This document shows positions 49,578 through 58,262 of a stretch of DNA of 64,000 bases, piece after piece. Where the stretch lies: the NCBI RefSeq assembly GCF_024171645.1, contig NZ_JALKAC010000004.1, forward strand, positions 248,001 through 312,000. The letters run 5' to 3'. A program made the translations under genes and the position numbers. The stretch comes from Flavobacterium sp. HSC-32F16. GTDB taxonomy: Bacteria; Bacteroidota; Bacteroidia; Flavobacteriales; Flavobacteriaceae. The first letter of the stretch is position 1; every line of letters starts with the position of its first letter. Under the pieces are notes generated by a model. The model did no database searches, was not told the DNA's origin, and saw only the letters and a program-made list of their open reading frames with translations.

Positions 49578-50984
49578 ATGACAGTAATTACAGAGCAAAA
49601 TAATGAAGCAATAAAAAAGATATTACCCATTATTTTAGCGACTTCTATTTTTATGCAGATGCTTGATTCAACAATTTTGAATACTTCACTGCCTTCTATT
49701 GCCAAAGATTTACACGAATCGCCGCTGGATATGCAGAATGCAATTATCAGTTATGTTTTGACTCTGGCGCTTTTTATGCCTGTGAGCGGTTTTTTATCGG
49801 ATAAATTTGGGACGAAGAAAGTTTTTATTCTTGCTTTGGTTTTGTTTAGTCTCGGCTCATTATTTTGTTCGCTTTCTCAAAATCTGACGCATTTGGTTTT
49901 AGCCCGAATCGTTCAGGGAGTAGGAGGAAGTTTAATGACTCCGGTAGGAAAGCTGGCTCTCATTAAAACATTTCCTAAAAAAGAATTATTGAAAGCCATG
50001 AATTTTGCCATCATTCCCGCTTTAATTGGGCCGGTATTAGGACCGTTGGTGGGAGGTTATATGGTCGATTATTTATCCTGGCACTGGATTTTTTTAATAA
50101 ACATTCCCTTTGGCCTTATTGGTATTTTTTTAAGTTTGAAATACATGCCCAATTATAAATCTAAAATAATCGATTTTGATTTAAAAGGCTTTTTCATTTT
50201 TGCTGCAGCTTCACTTTTATTGTCTATTTCGTTGGAATTATTCGGGAATACGGTTCGGGTTTCACCTGTTTTAGCAATCTTAATGTCTGGTTTTTTAATG
50301 CTGTATTGGTACTATCGCCATGCATCAAAAGACAATAATCCTATTTTTCCTTTAAATCTGTTTCAGGTAAGAACGTTTCGAGTGGGCATTGTTGGTAATC
50401 TGGCAACACGTTTAGGGATCAGTGCGATCCCGCTATTGCTGCCCATGATGATTCAGATAGCTTACGGACAGTCGGCAGTGGTGTCTGGCTGGATTGTGGC
50501 GCCAATGGCTCTGACTGCAATGTTTGGAAAATCGGCTGTAATTGGGATTTTGAACACATTTGGTTACCGAAAAACATTAATGGTCAATACTTTTATTATT
50601 GGATTCTTAATTTGCTGTCTGGCTATTCCAACAATTCATACTTCTATTTATTGGTATGTTCCCATAATTTCGATATTGGGTTTCTTTAACTCAATACAAT
50701 TTACCTCTATGAATTCTATTTCTATTGCCGATTTAAGACAGTATCATACCAGCAGCGGAAACTCCTTAATTTCAGTTAATCAACAACTGGCAATTGGTTT
50801 TGGAATCGCTTTCGGATTATTAGTTTTAAAGGTTTTTCAAGGTGATGTAAAACTTATTCATCACGAAATTCATAATGCATTTCGATATACTTTTCTGGTT
50901 GTAGGTTCTTTAACCATTTTATCCGGGTTCGTTTTTAGAAGACTGCATTTTAAAGACGGAGATAATTTAAAACCAGCCGATTAA
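49578..50984 (+). CDS. EmrB/QacA-type (DHA2) MFS multidrug transporter
   Basis: A 468-residue transporter with about 14 helices. Signatures: QMLDSTILNTSLPSIAKDL in helix 1, motif A variant GFLSDKFGTKKVF, ARIVQGVGGSLMTPVGKLAL (motif B region) and IPALIGPVLGPLVGGYMVDY (motif C), all DHA2-typical. The ATG at 49578 directly follows a GTG in the same frame, and ATG is preferred. No HlyD-type partner gene is adjacent, so it probably works alone as a proton-driven efflux pump in the inner membrane. Substrate unknown. It begins a new unit beyond the peptidoglycan locus. Confidence 0.87.
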   Translation: MTVITEQNNEAIKKILPIILATSIFMQMLDSTILNTSLPSIAKDLHESPLDMQNAIISYVLTLALFMPVSGFLSDKFGTKKVFILALVLFSLGSLFCSLSQNLTHLVLARIVQGVGGSLMTPVGKLALIKTFPKKELLKAMNFAIIPALIGPVLGPLVGGYMVDYLSWHWIFLINIPFGLIGIFLSLKYMPNYKSKIIDFDLKGFFIFAAASLLLSISLELFGNTVRVSPVLAILMSGFLMLYWYYRHASKDNNPIFPLNLFQVRTFRVGIVGNLATRLGISAIPLLLPMMIQIAYGQSAVVSGWIVAPMALTAMFGKSAVIGILNTFGYRKTLMVNTFIIGFLICCLAIPTIHTSIYWYVPIISILGFFNSIQFTSMNSISIADLRQYHTSSGNSLISVNQQLAIGFGIAFGLLVLKVFQGDVKLIHHEIHNAFRYTFLVVGSLTILSGFVFRRLHFKDGDNLKPAD

Positions 50985-51029
50985 TCGAACTAAAATATAA
51001 TTTTAACTTAACCATTTTGCATAAAAGTA

Positions 51030-52142
51030 ATGACTACAAACAATTCTTCAATTCCTATTTTACAAACAAAACAACATTTTGAAATTCTAGACGGACTGCG
51101 AGGTGTCGCAGCTCTTGCAGTTGTAATATTTCATTTCATGGAATGGATATTTACCGATCCAAGTAAAAATTTTATAGGACATGGCTTTTTGGCTGTAGAT
51201 TTCTTTTTCTGTCTTTCCGGATTTGTAATCGGATATGCTTATGATGATCGTATCGCAAAAATGGGACTTCGTAATTTTTTTATATCCCGCATTATCAGGC
51301 TTCATCCATTGGTTGTGGCAGGATCTATATTGGGTTTACTGGCATTTTTGTTCGATCCGTTTGGTGGCAATCTTGAATTGTATAGTACAGGCAAAATCAT
51401 TTTGACATTTATTTGTTCCTTATTTATGATTCCGTTACCGGTAATTGCAGATCGAGGCTTTAACCTTTTCAGCTTCAATGCGCCGGCTTGGTCGCTGTTT
51501 TGGGAATACATCGCCAATATTGTGTATGCATTTATACTTTACAGAATTGGGCGCAGTTATCTTTTAATCTTGACTATAATTGCTGCTGGAGCGATTTGTT
51601 ATGTAGGATATAGTTCCGGGAATTTATTAGGAGGCTGGAGCGGACCGACTTTTTGGGATGGATGCGCCAGAATTTCATATTCATTTTTAGCCGGATTACT
51701 TATTTACCGTTCTAATTGGATTATTAAAAACAAACTTGGATTTGCCGGTTTGTCTGTATTATTGTTATTGGCTTTTATAATACCTTCTTCAGAAATGAAC
51801 TGGATAACAGAACCTTTAATAGTACTGCTTTATTTTCCTTTGCTGGTGTCTTTAGGAGCGGGATCAGTTTTAAATCCGGGGTTGAAAAAGATTTGTGTTT
51901 TCTCTGGAAATATATCTTATCCGTTATACATGACACATTATGCTGCTTTATGGATGTTCGGAAATTATTATACTAATTATAAACCAGATACGACACAATT
52001 GACATTTGTTGTTATATCTGGAGTGGTTCTGCTTGTTGGATTTGCTTATTTAGTGATGGTCGTTTATGATATTCCGCTGAGGAAATATTTAAGTGATAAG
52101 CGAAAAGAAAAACTAGCCAAACTTAAGACTGAAAATATATAA
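51030..52142 (+). CDS. Acyltransferase 3 family membrane protein (OafA/NodX type)
   Basis: A 370-residue membrane protein with about 10 helices. The N-terminal signature FEILDGLRGVAALAVVIFHF contains the conserved Arg and His of the acyltransferase-3 family. FLAVDFFFCLSGFVIGYAY and ARISYSFLAGLLIYR are further family blocks. Such enzymes O-acetylate sugars of surface polysaccharides or other extracytoplasmic acceptors. It lies 45 bases after the efflux gene and ends at a strong terminator, so the two may be co-transcribed. The acceptor is unknown. Confidence 0.87.
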   Translation: MTTNNSSIPILQTKQHFEILDGLRGVAALAVVIFHFMEWIFTDPSKNFIGHGFLAVDFFFCLSGFVIGYAYDDRIAKMGLRNFFISRIIRLHPLVVAGSILGLLAFLFDPFGGNLELYSTGKIILTFICSLFMIPLPVIADRGFNLFSFNAPAWSLFWEYIANIVYAFILYRIGRSYLLILTIIAAGAICYVGYSSGNLLGGWSGPTFWDGCARISYSFLAGLLIYRSNWIIKNKLGFAGLSVLLLLAFIIPSSEMNWITEPLIVLLYFPLLVSLGAGSVLNPGLKKICVFSGNISYPLYMTHYAALWMFGNYYTNYKPDTTQLTFVVISGVVLLVGFAYLVMVVYDIPLRKYLSDKRKEKLAKLKTENI

Positions 52143-52168
52143 AAACTATTTTCAGAATGCTGTAAAAC

Positions 52169-52199
52169 AAAAGGGAAGACATAAAATCTTCCCTTTTTT
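52169..52199. terminator. Bidirectional terminator
   Basis: AAAAGGGAAGA, 7-base loop, TCTTCCCTTTTTT between converging genes. Nearly the same stem as at 21897-21931. Confidence 0.9.
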
Positions 52200-52224
52200 A
52201 TAAATCCAGAGTTTCTAAAATTAA

Positions 52225-53232
52225 TTAGTTTTTCTGTTCAGCAATTGTAGATTTATTGAGTTTGATGATTCTGATTTTCTTATTGGTATTATCCGATAAA
52301 AAAATGCGATCGTCCAGTTGAGCATTGCCGACAATAACCCCAAAAGGATTCTGTCCCAAAATATCAGACGCACTCATTACAGCTTTATAATTTTTATTCA
52401 TAAAATCTTCTTTTGAATATAAACGTACATAATTTGTGCTTCCTGAATTTTCTGAACTTACGGCAAAATCAGTACTAAAAGTTATAGAAATTGGTTTGTT
52501 ACTGGCAAACGGAGCTGTTGAAGGCTCAATTGGAGTTGTTAAAGATTTTGCAGCATTTGCTTTAATATTGGCAATATCATAATACAAATAGCTTTTAGCA
52601 TCTCTTCCGGCAACAATTAAATTTCCGGATTGTACATCCATAGAATAAGCTTCTGTCCAGCCGTTTAACGTATTTAATTTCGCTATTGGCGTTAAATTCC
52701 AATTACTTGTTTCGGTAATTTGAGAAGTTTCAAACACTTTGATGCTTTTTTCTTTTTCTTTTACAAACACCAATCCGTCTTTTACTACAACACCAAAAAC
52801 ATGAACAAAAGTCTGCCACCATTGACCGTTTCCAACCGTATTGATTCCTAAGCCGGTAGCTTCATCCAAAACAAAAAGTCTTGATTCTTCGCTTCCTAAA
52901 TAAATTCGCCCATTATCAATACTTATTGATGTTAATAAAGTTAATGGTATAGTGGTGCTTCCTTTAATATAGTTAGAAATTGTTTTTAAATGAGTTAGAG
53001 TTAAAGCATCAAAAACTTCCAAAGTACTGCCGTTGCAGACATATAATTTTTCTTTAGAGACAGCTATTCCTTTTGGATCTAATGTTCCCGCACCGTCGCC
53101 AATTTGTTTAGCGGTAATTTCGGCGCTTTCAGTTGGATAATAGTAATCGTAGTTTGTAGCTTCTATGTCGTTGCTTTCACTGCAGTTTGTAAAAAAACAA
53201 AGCAATAGTAGTAAAAAAGGCAGTCTCTTCAT
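52225..53232 (-). CDS. Lipoprotein with beta-propeller-like repeats
   Basis: A 335-residue lipoprotein: MKRLPFLLLLLCFFTNC gives Cys17. Repeated blocks such as GIAVSKEKLYVCNGSTLEVF, SISIDNGRIYLGSEESRLFV and VVKDGLVFVKEKEKSIKVFE, spaced by about 50 residues, look like blades of a YncE/NHL-type beta-propeller. No catalytic residues are apparent, so a binding role at the cell surface is likely. The start at 53232 is chosen because the upstream in-frame ATG overlaps the preceding gene; the gap is then 14 bases. It is co-transcribed with the putative metalloprotease upstream. Confidence 0.7.
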   Translation of the reverse strand: MKRLPFLLLLLCFFTNCSESNDIEATNYDYYYPTESAEITAKQIGDGAGTLDPKGIAVSKEKLYVCNGSTLEVFDALTLTHLKTISNYIKGSTTIPLTLLTSISIDNGRIYLGSEESRLFVLDEATGLGINTVGNGQWWQTFVHVFGVVVKDGLVFVKEKEKSIKVFETSQITETSNWNLTPIAKLNTLNGWTEAYSMDVQSGNLIVAGRDAKSYLYYDIANIKANAAKSLTTPIEPSTAPFASNKPISITFSTDFAVSSENSGSTNYVRLYSKEDFMNKNYKAVMSASDILGQNPFGVIVGNAQLDDRIFLSDNTNKKIRIIKLNKSTIAEQKN

Positions 53233-53246
53233 CTTGATTATATTAT

Positions 53247-54470
53247 TTAGTTCCATTTTCCTTCTCCTTTATATTTTAATAAAAATGGATTTTTTTGACT
53301 AATTGTAAACACAGGTTTTTTGTAGCTTCCAGACAAATAGCTTGTTTTTGTGTATCCTTTTAAAATATCAGGATCTGTAAACGGAAGGTCATTTAAATAA
53401 ATTAAATATTTATAAAAATGAGTAAGCATTTCCTGTTGTCCGCCTCCTTCGCCGCTGTTGGCTAAATTACTGCTGTGGTTATAACCGCTGTGATGTGAGT
53501 ATTCGTGTGACCAAACAGACATTTCTCCAACCCAGTGACCTGTTACATAACCAGATTCCCATTGTGAAGCCAGAGCGCCGCCGCCCCATGCAGAATCTCC
53601 GCCCACCATTGCCATATTCAGGTTTCGGCTGTCAATGTAGGTTCCGTAAGCCTGTTCGATTTGAACTTTCGTTAAGTAATCATAAACACCTTCTGCGTCA
53701 TCTGCATTTCCGTGCCAGTTTAAAGCACCGTTTATTGTTGTTCCTGCCGTTTCTGCCTGTTCTTTTTTGTATCGGTCAAAATTCATGAAAGTATCATAAT
53801 ACATAGGATGGCTGATTGCATACGAGAAATTGATAATCATGGTTATCGCTTCTTTTGCCAAAACGGGATTCATTGGCAGATATTTTCCATATTCATTTTT
53901 ATGATAATGATCGCTGAACTGAACCAGTCGCGCTGATTTTATTTTTTTGAATTTCTGGAATAAAGGATCACTCGATTCTACAGTAAATTCGATTGAACCA
54001 GATGAAAATCCTTCGATTTTATCAATAGTTACTGTGTTTCCTTTTTCGAGTTCGTAATCATTTTTACCTTCTGTCAACGGAATTTTATGAAATGATCTGT
54101 GAAAAGCCGGAACTTTAGAAAAATGAAAAAGCACAAATCGTTTGTCATAATTTGGCAGTTTTGCATAGACTTTTACGTCATTTAATTCAACAGGAGAATA
54201 AAGAGAAATTTGTACTGAATCTTTTCCTTTTTGAATTACCTGCATAGGCTGATTGACACGAAACCAGCGGTCTTTATTGTCATACATTTTTGATGAATTT
54301 TCATCATCTTCAAACATTGTCATAGGATTGTTTCCGGCAGGTAATGTGCTTGCATCGATAGAAGGCAGATAAGCAGGTTTGTATTTGCCGTCTTCATTGT
54401 CGTCGCTGCAGGAACTTAAAAGAATACCTGCTGAGAGCGTAAGTAGAAAATAATAAAAGTTTTTTTTCAT
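53247..54470 (-). CDS. Putative HExxH zinc metalloprotease lipoprotein
   Basis: A 407-residue lipoprotein with lipobox LLSSC (Cys21) at the start chosen (ATG at 54470; an upstream extension to 54614 would bury the signal peptide). The segment WSHEYSHHSGYNHSSN has a zinc-binding HExxH motif (His322, Glu323, His326), and Glu341 lies 14 residues later, a spacing compatible with gluzincin-like M60-type motifs. The N-terminal 200 residues look like a beta-rich domain (DSVQISLYSPVELNDVKVYA). I cannot assign a named family. Surface display with a propeller lipoprotein partner suggests binding and cutting of an external protein or glycoprotein. Confidence 0.65.
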   Translation of the reverse strand: MKKNFYYFLLTLSAGILLSSCSDDNEDGKYKPAYLPSIDASTLPAGNNPMTMFEDDENSSKMYDNKDRWFRVNQPMQVIQKGKDSVQISLYSPVELNDVKVYAKLPNYDKRFVLFHFSKVPAFHRSFHKIPLTEGKNDYELEKGNTVTIDKIEGFSSGSIEFTVESSDPLFQKFKKIKSARLVQFSDHYHKNEYGKYLPMNPVLAKEAITMIINFSYAISHPMYYDTFMNFDRYKKEQAETAGTTINGALNWHGNADDAEGVYDYLTKVQIEQAYGTYIDSRNLNMAMVGGDSAWGGGALASQWESGYVTGHWVGEMSVWSHEYSHHSGYNHSSNLANSGEGGGQQEMLTHFYKYLIYLNDLPFTDPDILKGYTKTSYLSGSYKKPVFTISQKNPFLLKYKGEGKWN

Positions 54471-54782
54471 GTGGTTTTGTTTTGAGGTTTGTGACTTAAT
54501 TTTTAACGCATTCTTTTTAATTAAATTTTTTAAAGTTTTATATATGATTTTGCGATAGAGACGGGTTGGCAAAAATAAAAGATAAAAGGATTTTAGTATG
54601 GTCAAATACGACATAATTGTAATCTTTGCCTGAATGTATTTGTGTCAAATATAAAAACACTTTGCAATACTGTATGTATAAACTTAAAGTTTTGAATAGC
54701 GGCATTTACTCCTTAATAAACATCGAATTTGAGAAAGGCCTATTGTTATTCAACCTGAAAAAAATAAATAAAAAAAAGGATT
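54471..54782. other. Intergenic gap, promoter only
   Basis: A 312-base AT-rich gap between two minus-strand genes. A minus-strand TATTTTTG (54570-54577) may be the -7 element of the metalloprotease gene. A short plus-strand frame here was not accepted as a gene. Confidence 0.5.
54570..54577 (-). promoter_or_regulatory. Candidate -7 element TATTTTTG of the lipoprotein pair
   Basis: Matches TAnnTTTG about 100 bases upstream of the metalloprotease start. The nearest TTTG upstream is 25 bases away, longer than usual. Confidence 0.4.
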
Positions 54783-55838
54783 CTATTGTAAACGAACTTG
54801 TGAAGGAAGCGTTCCAAATCGTTTTTTAAAAGCAGCAGAGAATCGGCTTGACGAATTATATCCGGTTATATTGGCGATATCTTTTATGCTGATTTCTGGA
54901 TTTGGAATTAATTGTGTGGCAAAAAGCATATTTTTCTCTTTATGATAATTGAGCATTGAAAAACCATAAATGATTTTAAAATTCGTTTTAAGTTTTGTTG
55001 GAGAGGTATTAACTTCTTTTGCAATATATTCAATGCCCTGAAAAGGGAAATGAAGGTTTTTAATAATGATTTTTTCAGCTTTGGCAGCATTACGATAATC
55101 AGAATTACTTAAAGACACGTTATCAGCTATGCGGCTGTCAATAGATGAATTTTTAAAAAACTCAAGAATAAGCTGAATGCTTTTTTTTCTTAGATTGATA
55201 TGATCAAAAGTGCTGTTTTCCTGATTTAAAATTTCTGAAAGTTCTTTTGCCAAAATTTGTGCATTTGGTGCAATATCAACCCATCTGTAAAATCCTCGTT
55301 TATTATTTAAAAACGAAATAATTTCTTTTCTTTCCGGAATCGTCTTCGTATTAAGTTCTTTTCTAAGCCAGTCTTTTTTCATGGCAAAGCTGATAATTGT
55401 GCCTTCAGTTTCTTTGTAGAAATAGTTTGGAACTTCTGTATACGGTTTATTAAAAGTCCAGGAAGTGTTTAAAAGTGTAACCGATTTAGAATCCTTGATA
55501 TTAAATTTAAACTCAAAGATGGTTAAATTAAGAAAATAATAATCATTGAAAACATTTTCATCATAACTTGAAATCGTTACTACATTTTGTTTCATGTTCA
55601 TTTTAGTGAACATTATCCAAAAGCTTTCGTCAATTTTTCTGTAATAAATATTAGAATTATACAACGGGCTGTCAACCGAAATAAATTGACTGGAAGGATT
55701 GTGTTTTGCAATGGGCAGACTCACAAGTCCTTTTATCATAGATTGAGGAGAATTGTATAAATAAGGCAATTGAAAAAAATCATCTTTTAACAGAAAAAGA
55801 TATTTATGAATGTGTTTTGGCCAATTGTCTAAATTCAT
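54783..55838 (-). CDS. AraC-family transcriptional regulator
   Basis: A 351-residue regulator. Residues 1-250 are a sensory part without a recognised fold. Residues about 265-350 form the AraC-type DNA-binding domain: GIEYIAKEVNTSPTKLKTNF as the first helix-turn-helix, IKDIANITGYNSSSRFSAAF as the second, and KKRFGTLPSQVR as the closing helix. It lies upstream of the lipoprotein pair on the same strand across a 312-base gap and may regulate it. The ligand is unknown. Confidence 0.87.
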   Translation of the reverse strand: MNLDNWPKHIHKYLFLLKDDFFQLPYLYNSPQSMIKGLVSLPIAKHNPSSQFISVDSPLYNSNIYYRKIDESFWIMFTKMNMKQNVVTISSYDENVFNDYYFLNLTIFEFKFNIKDSKSVTLLNTSWTFNKPYTEVPNYFYKETEGTIISFAMKKDWLRKELNTKTIPERKEIISFLNNKRGFYRWVDIAPNAQILAKELSEILNQENSTFDHINLRKKSIQLILEFFKNSSIDSRIADNVSLSNSDYRNAAKAEKIIIKNLHFPFQGIEYIAKEVNTSPTKLKTNFKIIYGFSMLNYHKEKNMLFATQLIPNPEISIKDIANITGYNSSSRFSAAFKKRFGTLPSQVRLQ

Positions 55839-55962
55839 GATTGAAAAGTTACGTACTAAATTGTATTTGGAACAAGGTTTAACTTTTGAATTATAAATTT
55901 ATTGCAAGACAATTCAATAAACTCTAAAAATAAGAGGATTTGATTATTCAAAATGAAAACAT

Positions 55963-55998
55963 AAAAAAAGTCCGAAATATGATTTCTTCGGACTTTTT
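55963..55998. terminator. Terminator after pgl
   Basis: AAAAAAAGTCCGAA, 10-base loop, TTCGGACTTTTT. It ends the minus-strand gnd-zwf-pgl transcript, 6 bases after the pgl stop. The same GTCCGAA/TTCGGAC stem recurs after the tmRNA gene. Confidence 0.88.
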
Positions 55999-56004
55999 AA
56001 TTTT

Positions 56005-56721
56005 TTAGTTTGTGCCTGCTGCACTTTTATCTACGAGAAATAATAAATCTCCGGAAACAGGTTTAATCAACTGCATCGGGTAAAGGGCAGGATTGTATTG
56101 TCCTTTTGTTACTTCTTGTAAAGCATGCGCTTTTTTCTCTCCAAAAGTGATTACGATAATCTTTTTCGCTTTGTTTATTAATGGAGCAGTAAGAGTAATT
56201 CGGTGCATATTTTGCGGTGCCAGAAAATAGGCATCAACCCATTTGTGCTGTTCATTTAAAACTGCTTCACCCGGAAAAAGAGAAGCAGTGTGTCCGTCGT
56301 CTCCCATTCCTAAAAAAATAAGGTCAAACTTTCCTTCTTCTCCTAAAACTTTTCGAATCGATTGCTCATACGTCGCTGCATACTCTTCTGGTGTTACGCC
56401 ATCTTTGTACATTTCAAAAATGTTTTCAGATGGAATAGGAACGTGGCTTAATAATGCGGCATAAGACATTTTTGCATTACTCAAATCGTCATTAAGCGGA
56501 ACCCAGCGTTCGTCGCCCCAAAATATGTAAACTTTACTCCAGTCTATTTTAGTTTTGTATTCCTCAGAAGCCAGCAGTTTATAAATTCCTGCCGGAGAAG
56601 AACCTCCTGTAAGAACCGCTGTAAATTTTCCTTTTTTTGCAATAGCTTCTTGTGCTGCTGCCGCAAAAAGATCTGCTGCGGTAGTATTAATTTCTTCTGT
56701 ATTATTGTATATCTGTATCAT
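56005..56721 (-). CDS. pgl: 6-phosphogluconolactonase
   Basis: A 238-residue enzyme of the DevB/Pgl family. Motifs: AVLTGGSSPAGIYKLLAS, FWGDERWVPLND, LGMGDDGHTASLFPG (active-site His in DGHTAS) and RITLTAPLINKAK. It hydrolyses 6-phosphogluconolactone to 6-phosphogluconate in the oxidative pentose-phosphate pathway. Its ATG overlaps the end of zwf by 20 bases, indicating translational coupling. It is the last gene of the operon. Confidence 0.94.
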   Translation of the reverse strand: MIQIYNNTEEINTTAADLFAAAAQEAIAKKGKFTAVLTGGSSPAGIYKLLASEEYKTKIDWSKVYIFWGDERWVPLNDDLSNAKMSYAALLSHVPIPSENIFEMYKDGVTPEEYAATYEQSIRKVLGEEGKFDLIFLGMGDDGHTASLFPGEAVLNEQHKWVDAYFLAPQNMHRITLTAPLINKAKKIIVITFGEKKAHALQEVTKGQYNPALYPMQLIKPVSGDLLFLVDKSAAGTN

Positions 56722-58234
56722 CTAAAACTTCTTGTTTTGTTTGTGTATTCGGAATCCAGGCGTGTCCTTGTCTTGCTAATAATTCGTCAGCTTCTTCAGG
56801 TCCCCAGCTTCCTGCTTTGTAATTTGGGAAATTAGTTGGTGCTGTAGTTTTCCAAACTTGCTGAATGGTATCAATAGCATCCCAAGCTTCTTCTACCTGA
56901 TCCCAACGCATAAATAGGGTAGGATCTCCTGCCAAGGCATCGGCAATTAAAGTTTCATAAGCTTCCGGTGACATAGTGGAACAAGCAAAATAATCAAATA
57001 CCATTTCTGCAGGCCTCAAAGCCAATGATAAACCTGGTTTTTTGGTCATAAACTGCAATTTAATGTCCATTGCAGGTTGAATATTGATGATCAAACGGTT
57101 TGGTGTCATTCCTTCTTTTCCATAAGAAAAAGCAGAGTGCGGTACTGGTTTAAACTGAATAATGATCGAAGATTGTTTTTCTTCCATTCTTTTTCCAGAA
57201 CGCAGATAAAACGGAATTCCCTGCCATCTCCAGTTATCCAGATAAATTTTCATTGCGACATAAGTTTCTGTATTAGAATCTGGTGCAATTCCTTTATCCT
57301 GGCGATATCCCGGAACCGGAACTCCTTTTATTTCACCGGCATCGTATTGCCCACGTACAATATAGTGATCTACTTCATCCGGTTTAATACGTCGAATTGA
57401 TTTTAAAACATCGGCTTTACGATTACGAATATCATCTGCGTTTAATGAGGCAGGCGCTTCCATGGCCGTCATACATAAGATTTGAAGCAAGTGATTCTGA
57501 ATCATATCTTTTAATGCTCCAACGCCTTCGTAGAAACCGCCTCGTTCTTCAACGCCAACTTCCTCTGCAACGGTAATTTGTACGAAATCGATAAAATTAC
57601 GGCTCCATAAAGGTTCAAACATCGAATTTCCAAATCGGAAAGCCAAAATATTTTGAACAGTTTCTTTTCCTAAATAATGATCGATTCTATAAATCTGTTC
57701 TTCCTTGAAAGTCTGCGAAAGCATTTCATTCAATTCAATCGCAGAAGTTTTATCATAACCAAAAGGTTTTTCAATAATAATACGATCTTGTTTCGGGTTT
57801 GCCGCAAGTCCGATCTTTTTGATATTGCTTGAAATCGTTGAAATGAAAGAAGGCGTAATCGAAAGATAGAAAAGACGATTGGCACGTTCGCCAAAAGCCA
57901 GATCAAAACTGTTGATTTTTTCATTCAATCCGATATAAGATTCCTCTTTATCAATATCAAGACTATGATAGGTTATGTGCGAAAGAAATTTTTCTGTTTC
58001 CGGATCCGAAATTCCTTTTTTTCTTGAAAAAAGATTTAGGTTTTCTGCAACATAACTGCGAAAATCTTCATTGGTTTTTTCTGCTCTTCCAAGAGCAATA
58101 ATCTGAAACTTCTCAGACATACGCCCGTCAAGATACAGATTTTGAAATGCGGGAAAGAGCTTTCTCTTTGCCAGATCTCCGGTTCCTCCAAAAATAACAA
58201 TGATTGTTGGATTCTTAAGTTTATTTTTAGTCAT
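56702..58234 (-). CDS. zwf: Glucose-6-phosphate 1-dehydrogenase
   Basis: A 510-residue enzyme. The Rossmann start is IIVIFGGTGDLAKRKLFPAF, the active-site signature is RIDHYLGKETVQN, and EKPFGYD and RSGKRM are present. The ATG at 58234 (MTKNKLKNP) is preferred; an in-frame extension to 58336 would overlap gnd and lacks family similarity. It oxidises glucose-6-P to 6-phosphogluconolactone with NADP+. It lies 28 bases downstream of gnd and overlaps pgl. Confidence 0.95.
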   Translation of the reverse strand: MTKNKLKNPTIIVIFGGTGDLAKRKLFPAFQNLYLDGRMSEKFQIIALGRAEKTNEDFRSYVAENLNLFSRKKGISDPETEKFLSHITYHSLDIDKEESYIGLNEKINSFDLAFGERANRLFYLSITPSFISTISSNIKKIGLAANPKQDRIIIEKPFGYDKTSAIELNEMLSQTFKEEQIYRIDHYLGKETVQNILAFRFGNSMFEPLWSRNFIDFVQITVAEEVGVEERGGFYEGVGALKDMIQNHLLQILCMTAMEAPASLNADDIRNRKADVLKSIRRIKPDEVDHYIVRGQYDAGEIKGVPVPGYRQDKGIAPDSNTETYVAMKIYLDNWRWQGIPFYLRSGKRMEEKQSSIIIQFKPVPHSAFSYGKEGMTPNRLIINIQPAMDIKLQFMTKKPGLSLALRPAEMVFDYFACSTMSPEAYETLIADALAGDPTLFMRWDQVEEAWDAIDTIQQVWKTTAPTNFPNYKAGSWGPEEADELLARQGHAWIPNTQTKQEVLDDTDIQ

Positions 58235-58262
58235 TGTGTTGTAGTTGTGTTGCTTTAATTGA

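Noticed and set aside
54626..54829. 67-codon plus-strand frame in the gap before the AraC gene
   Set aside because: It overlaps the 3' end of the AraC gene, has no promoter element, signal or domain, and a composition typical of AT-rich non-coding DNA.
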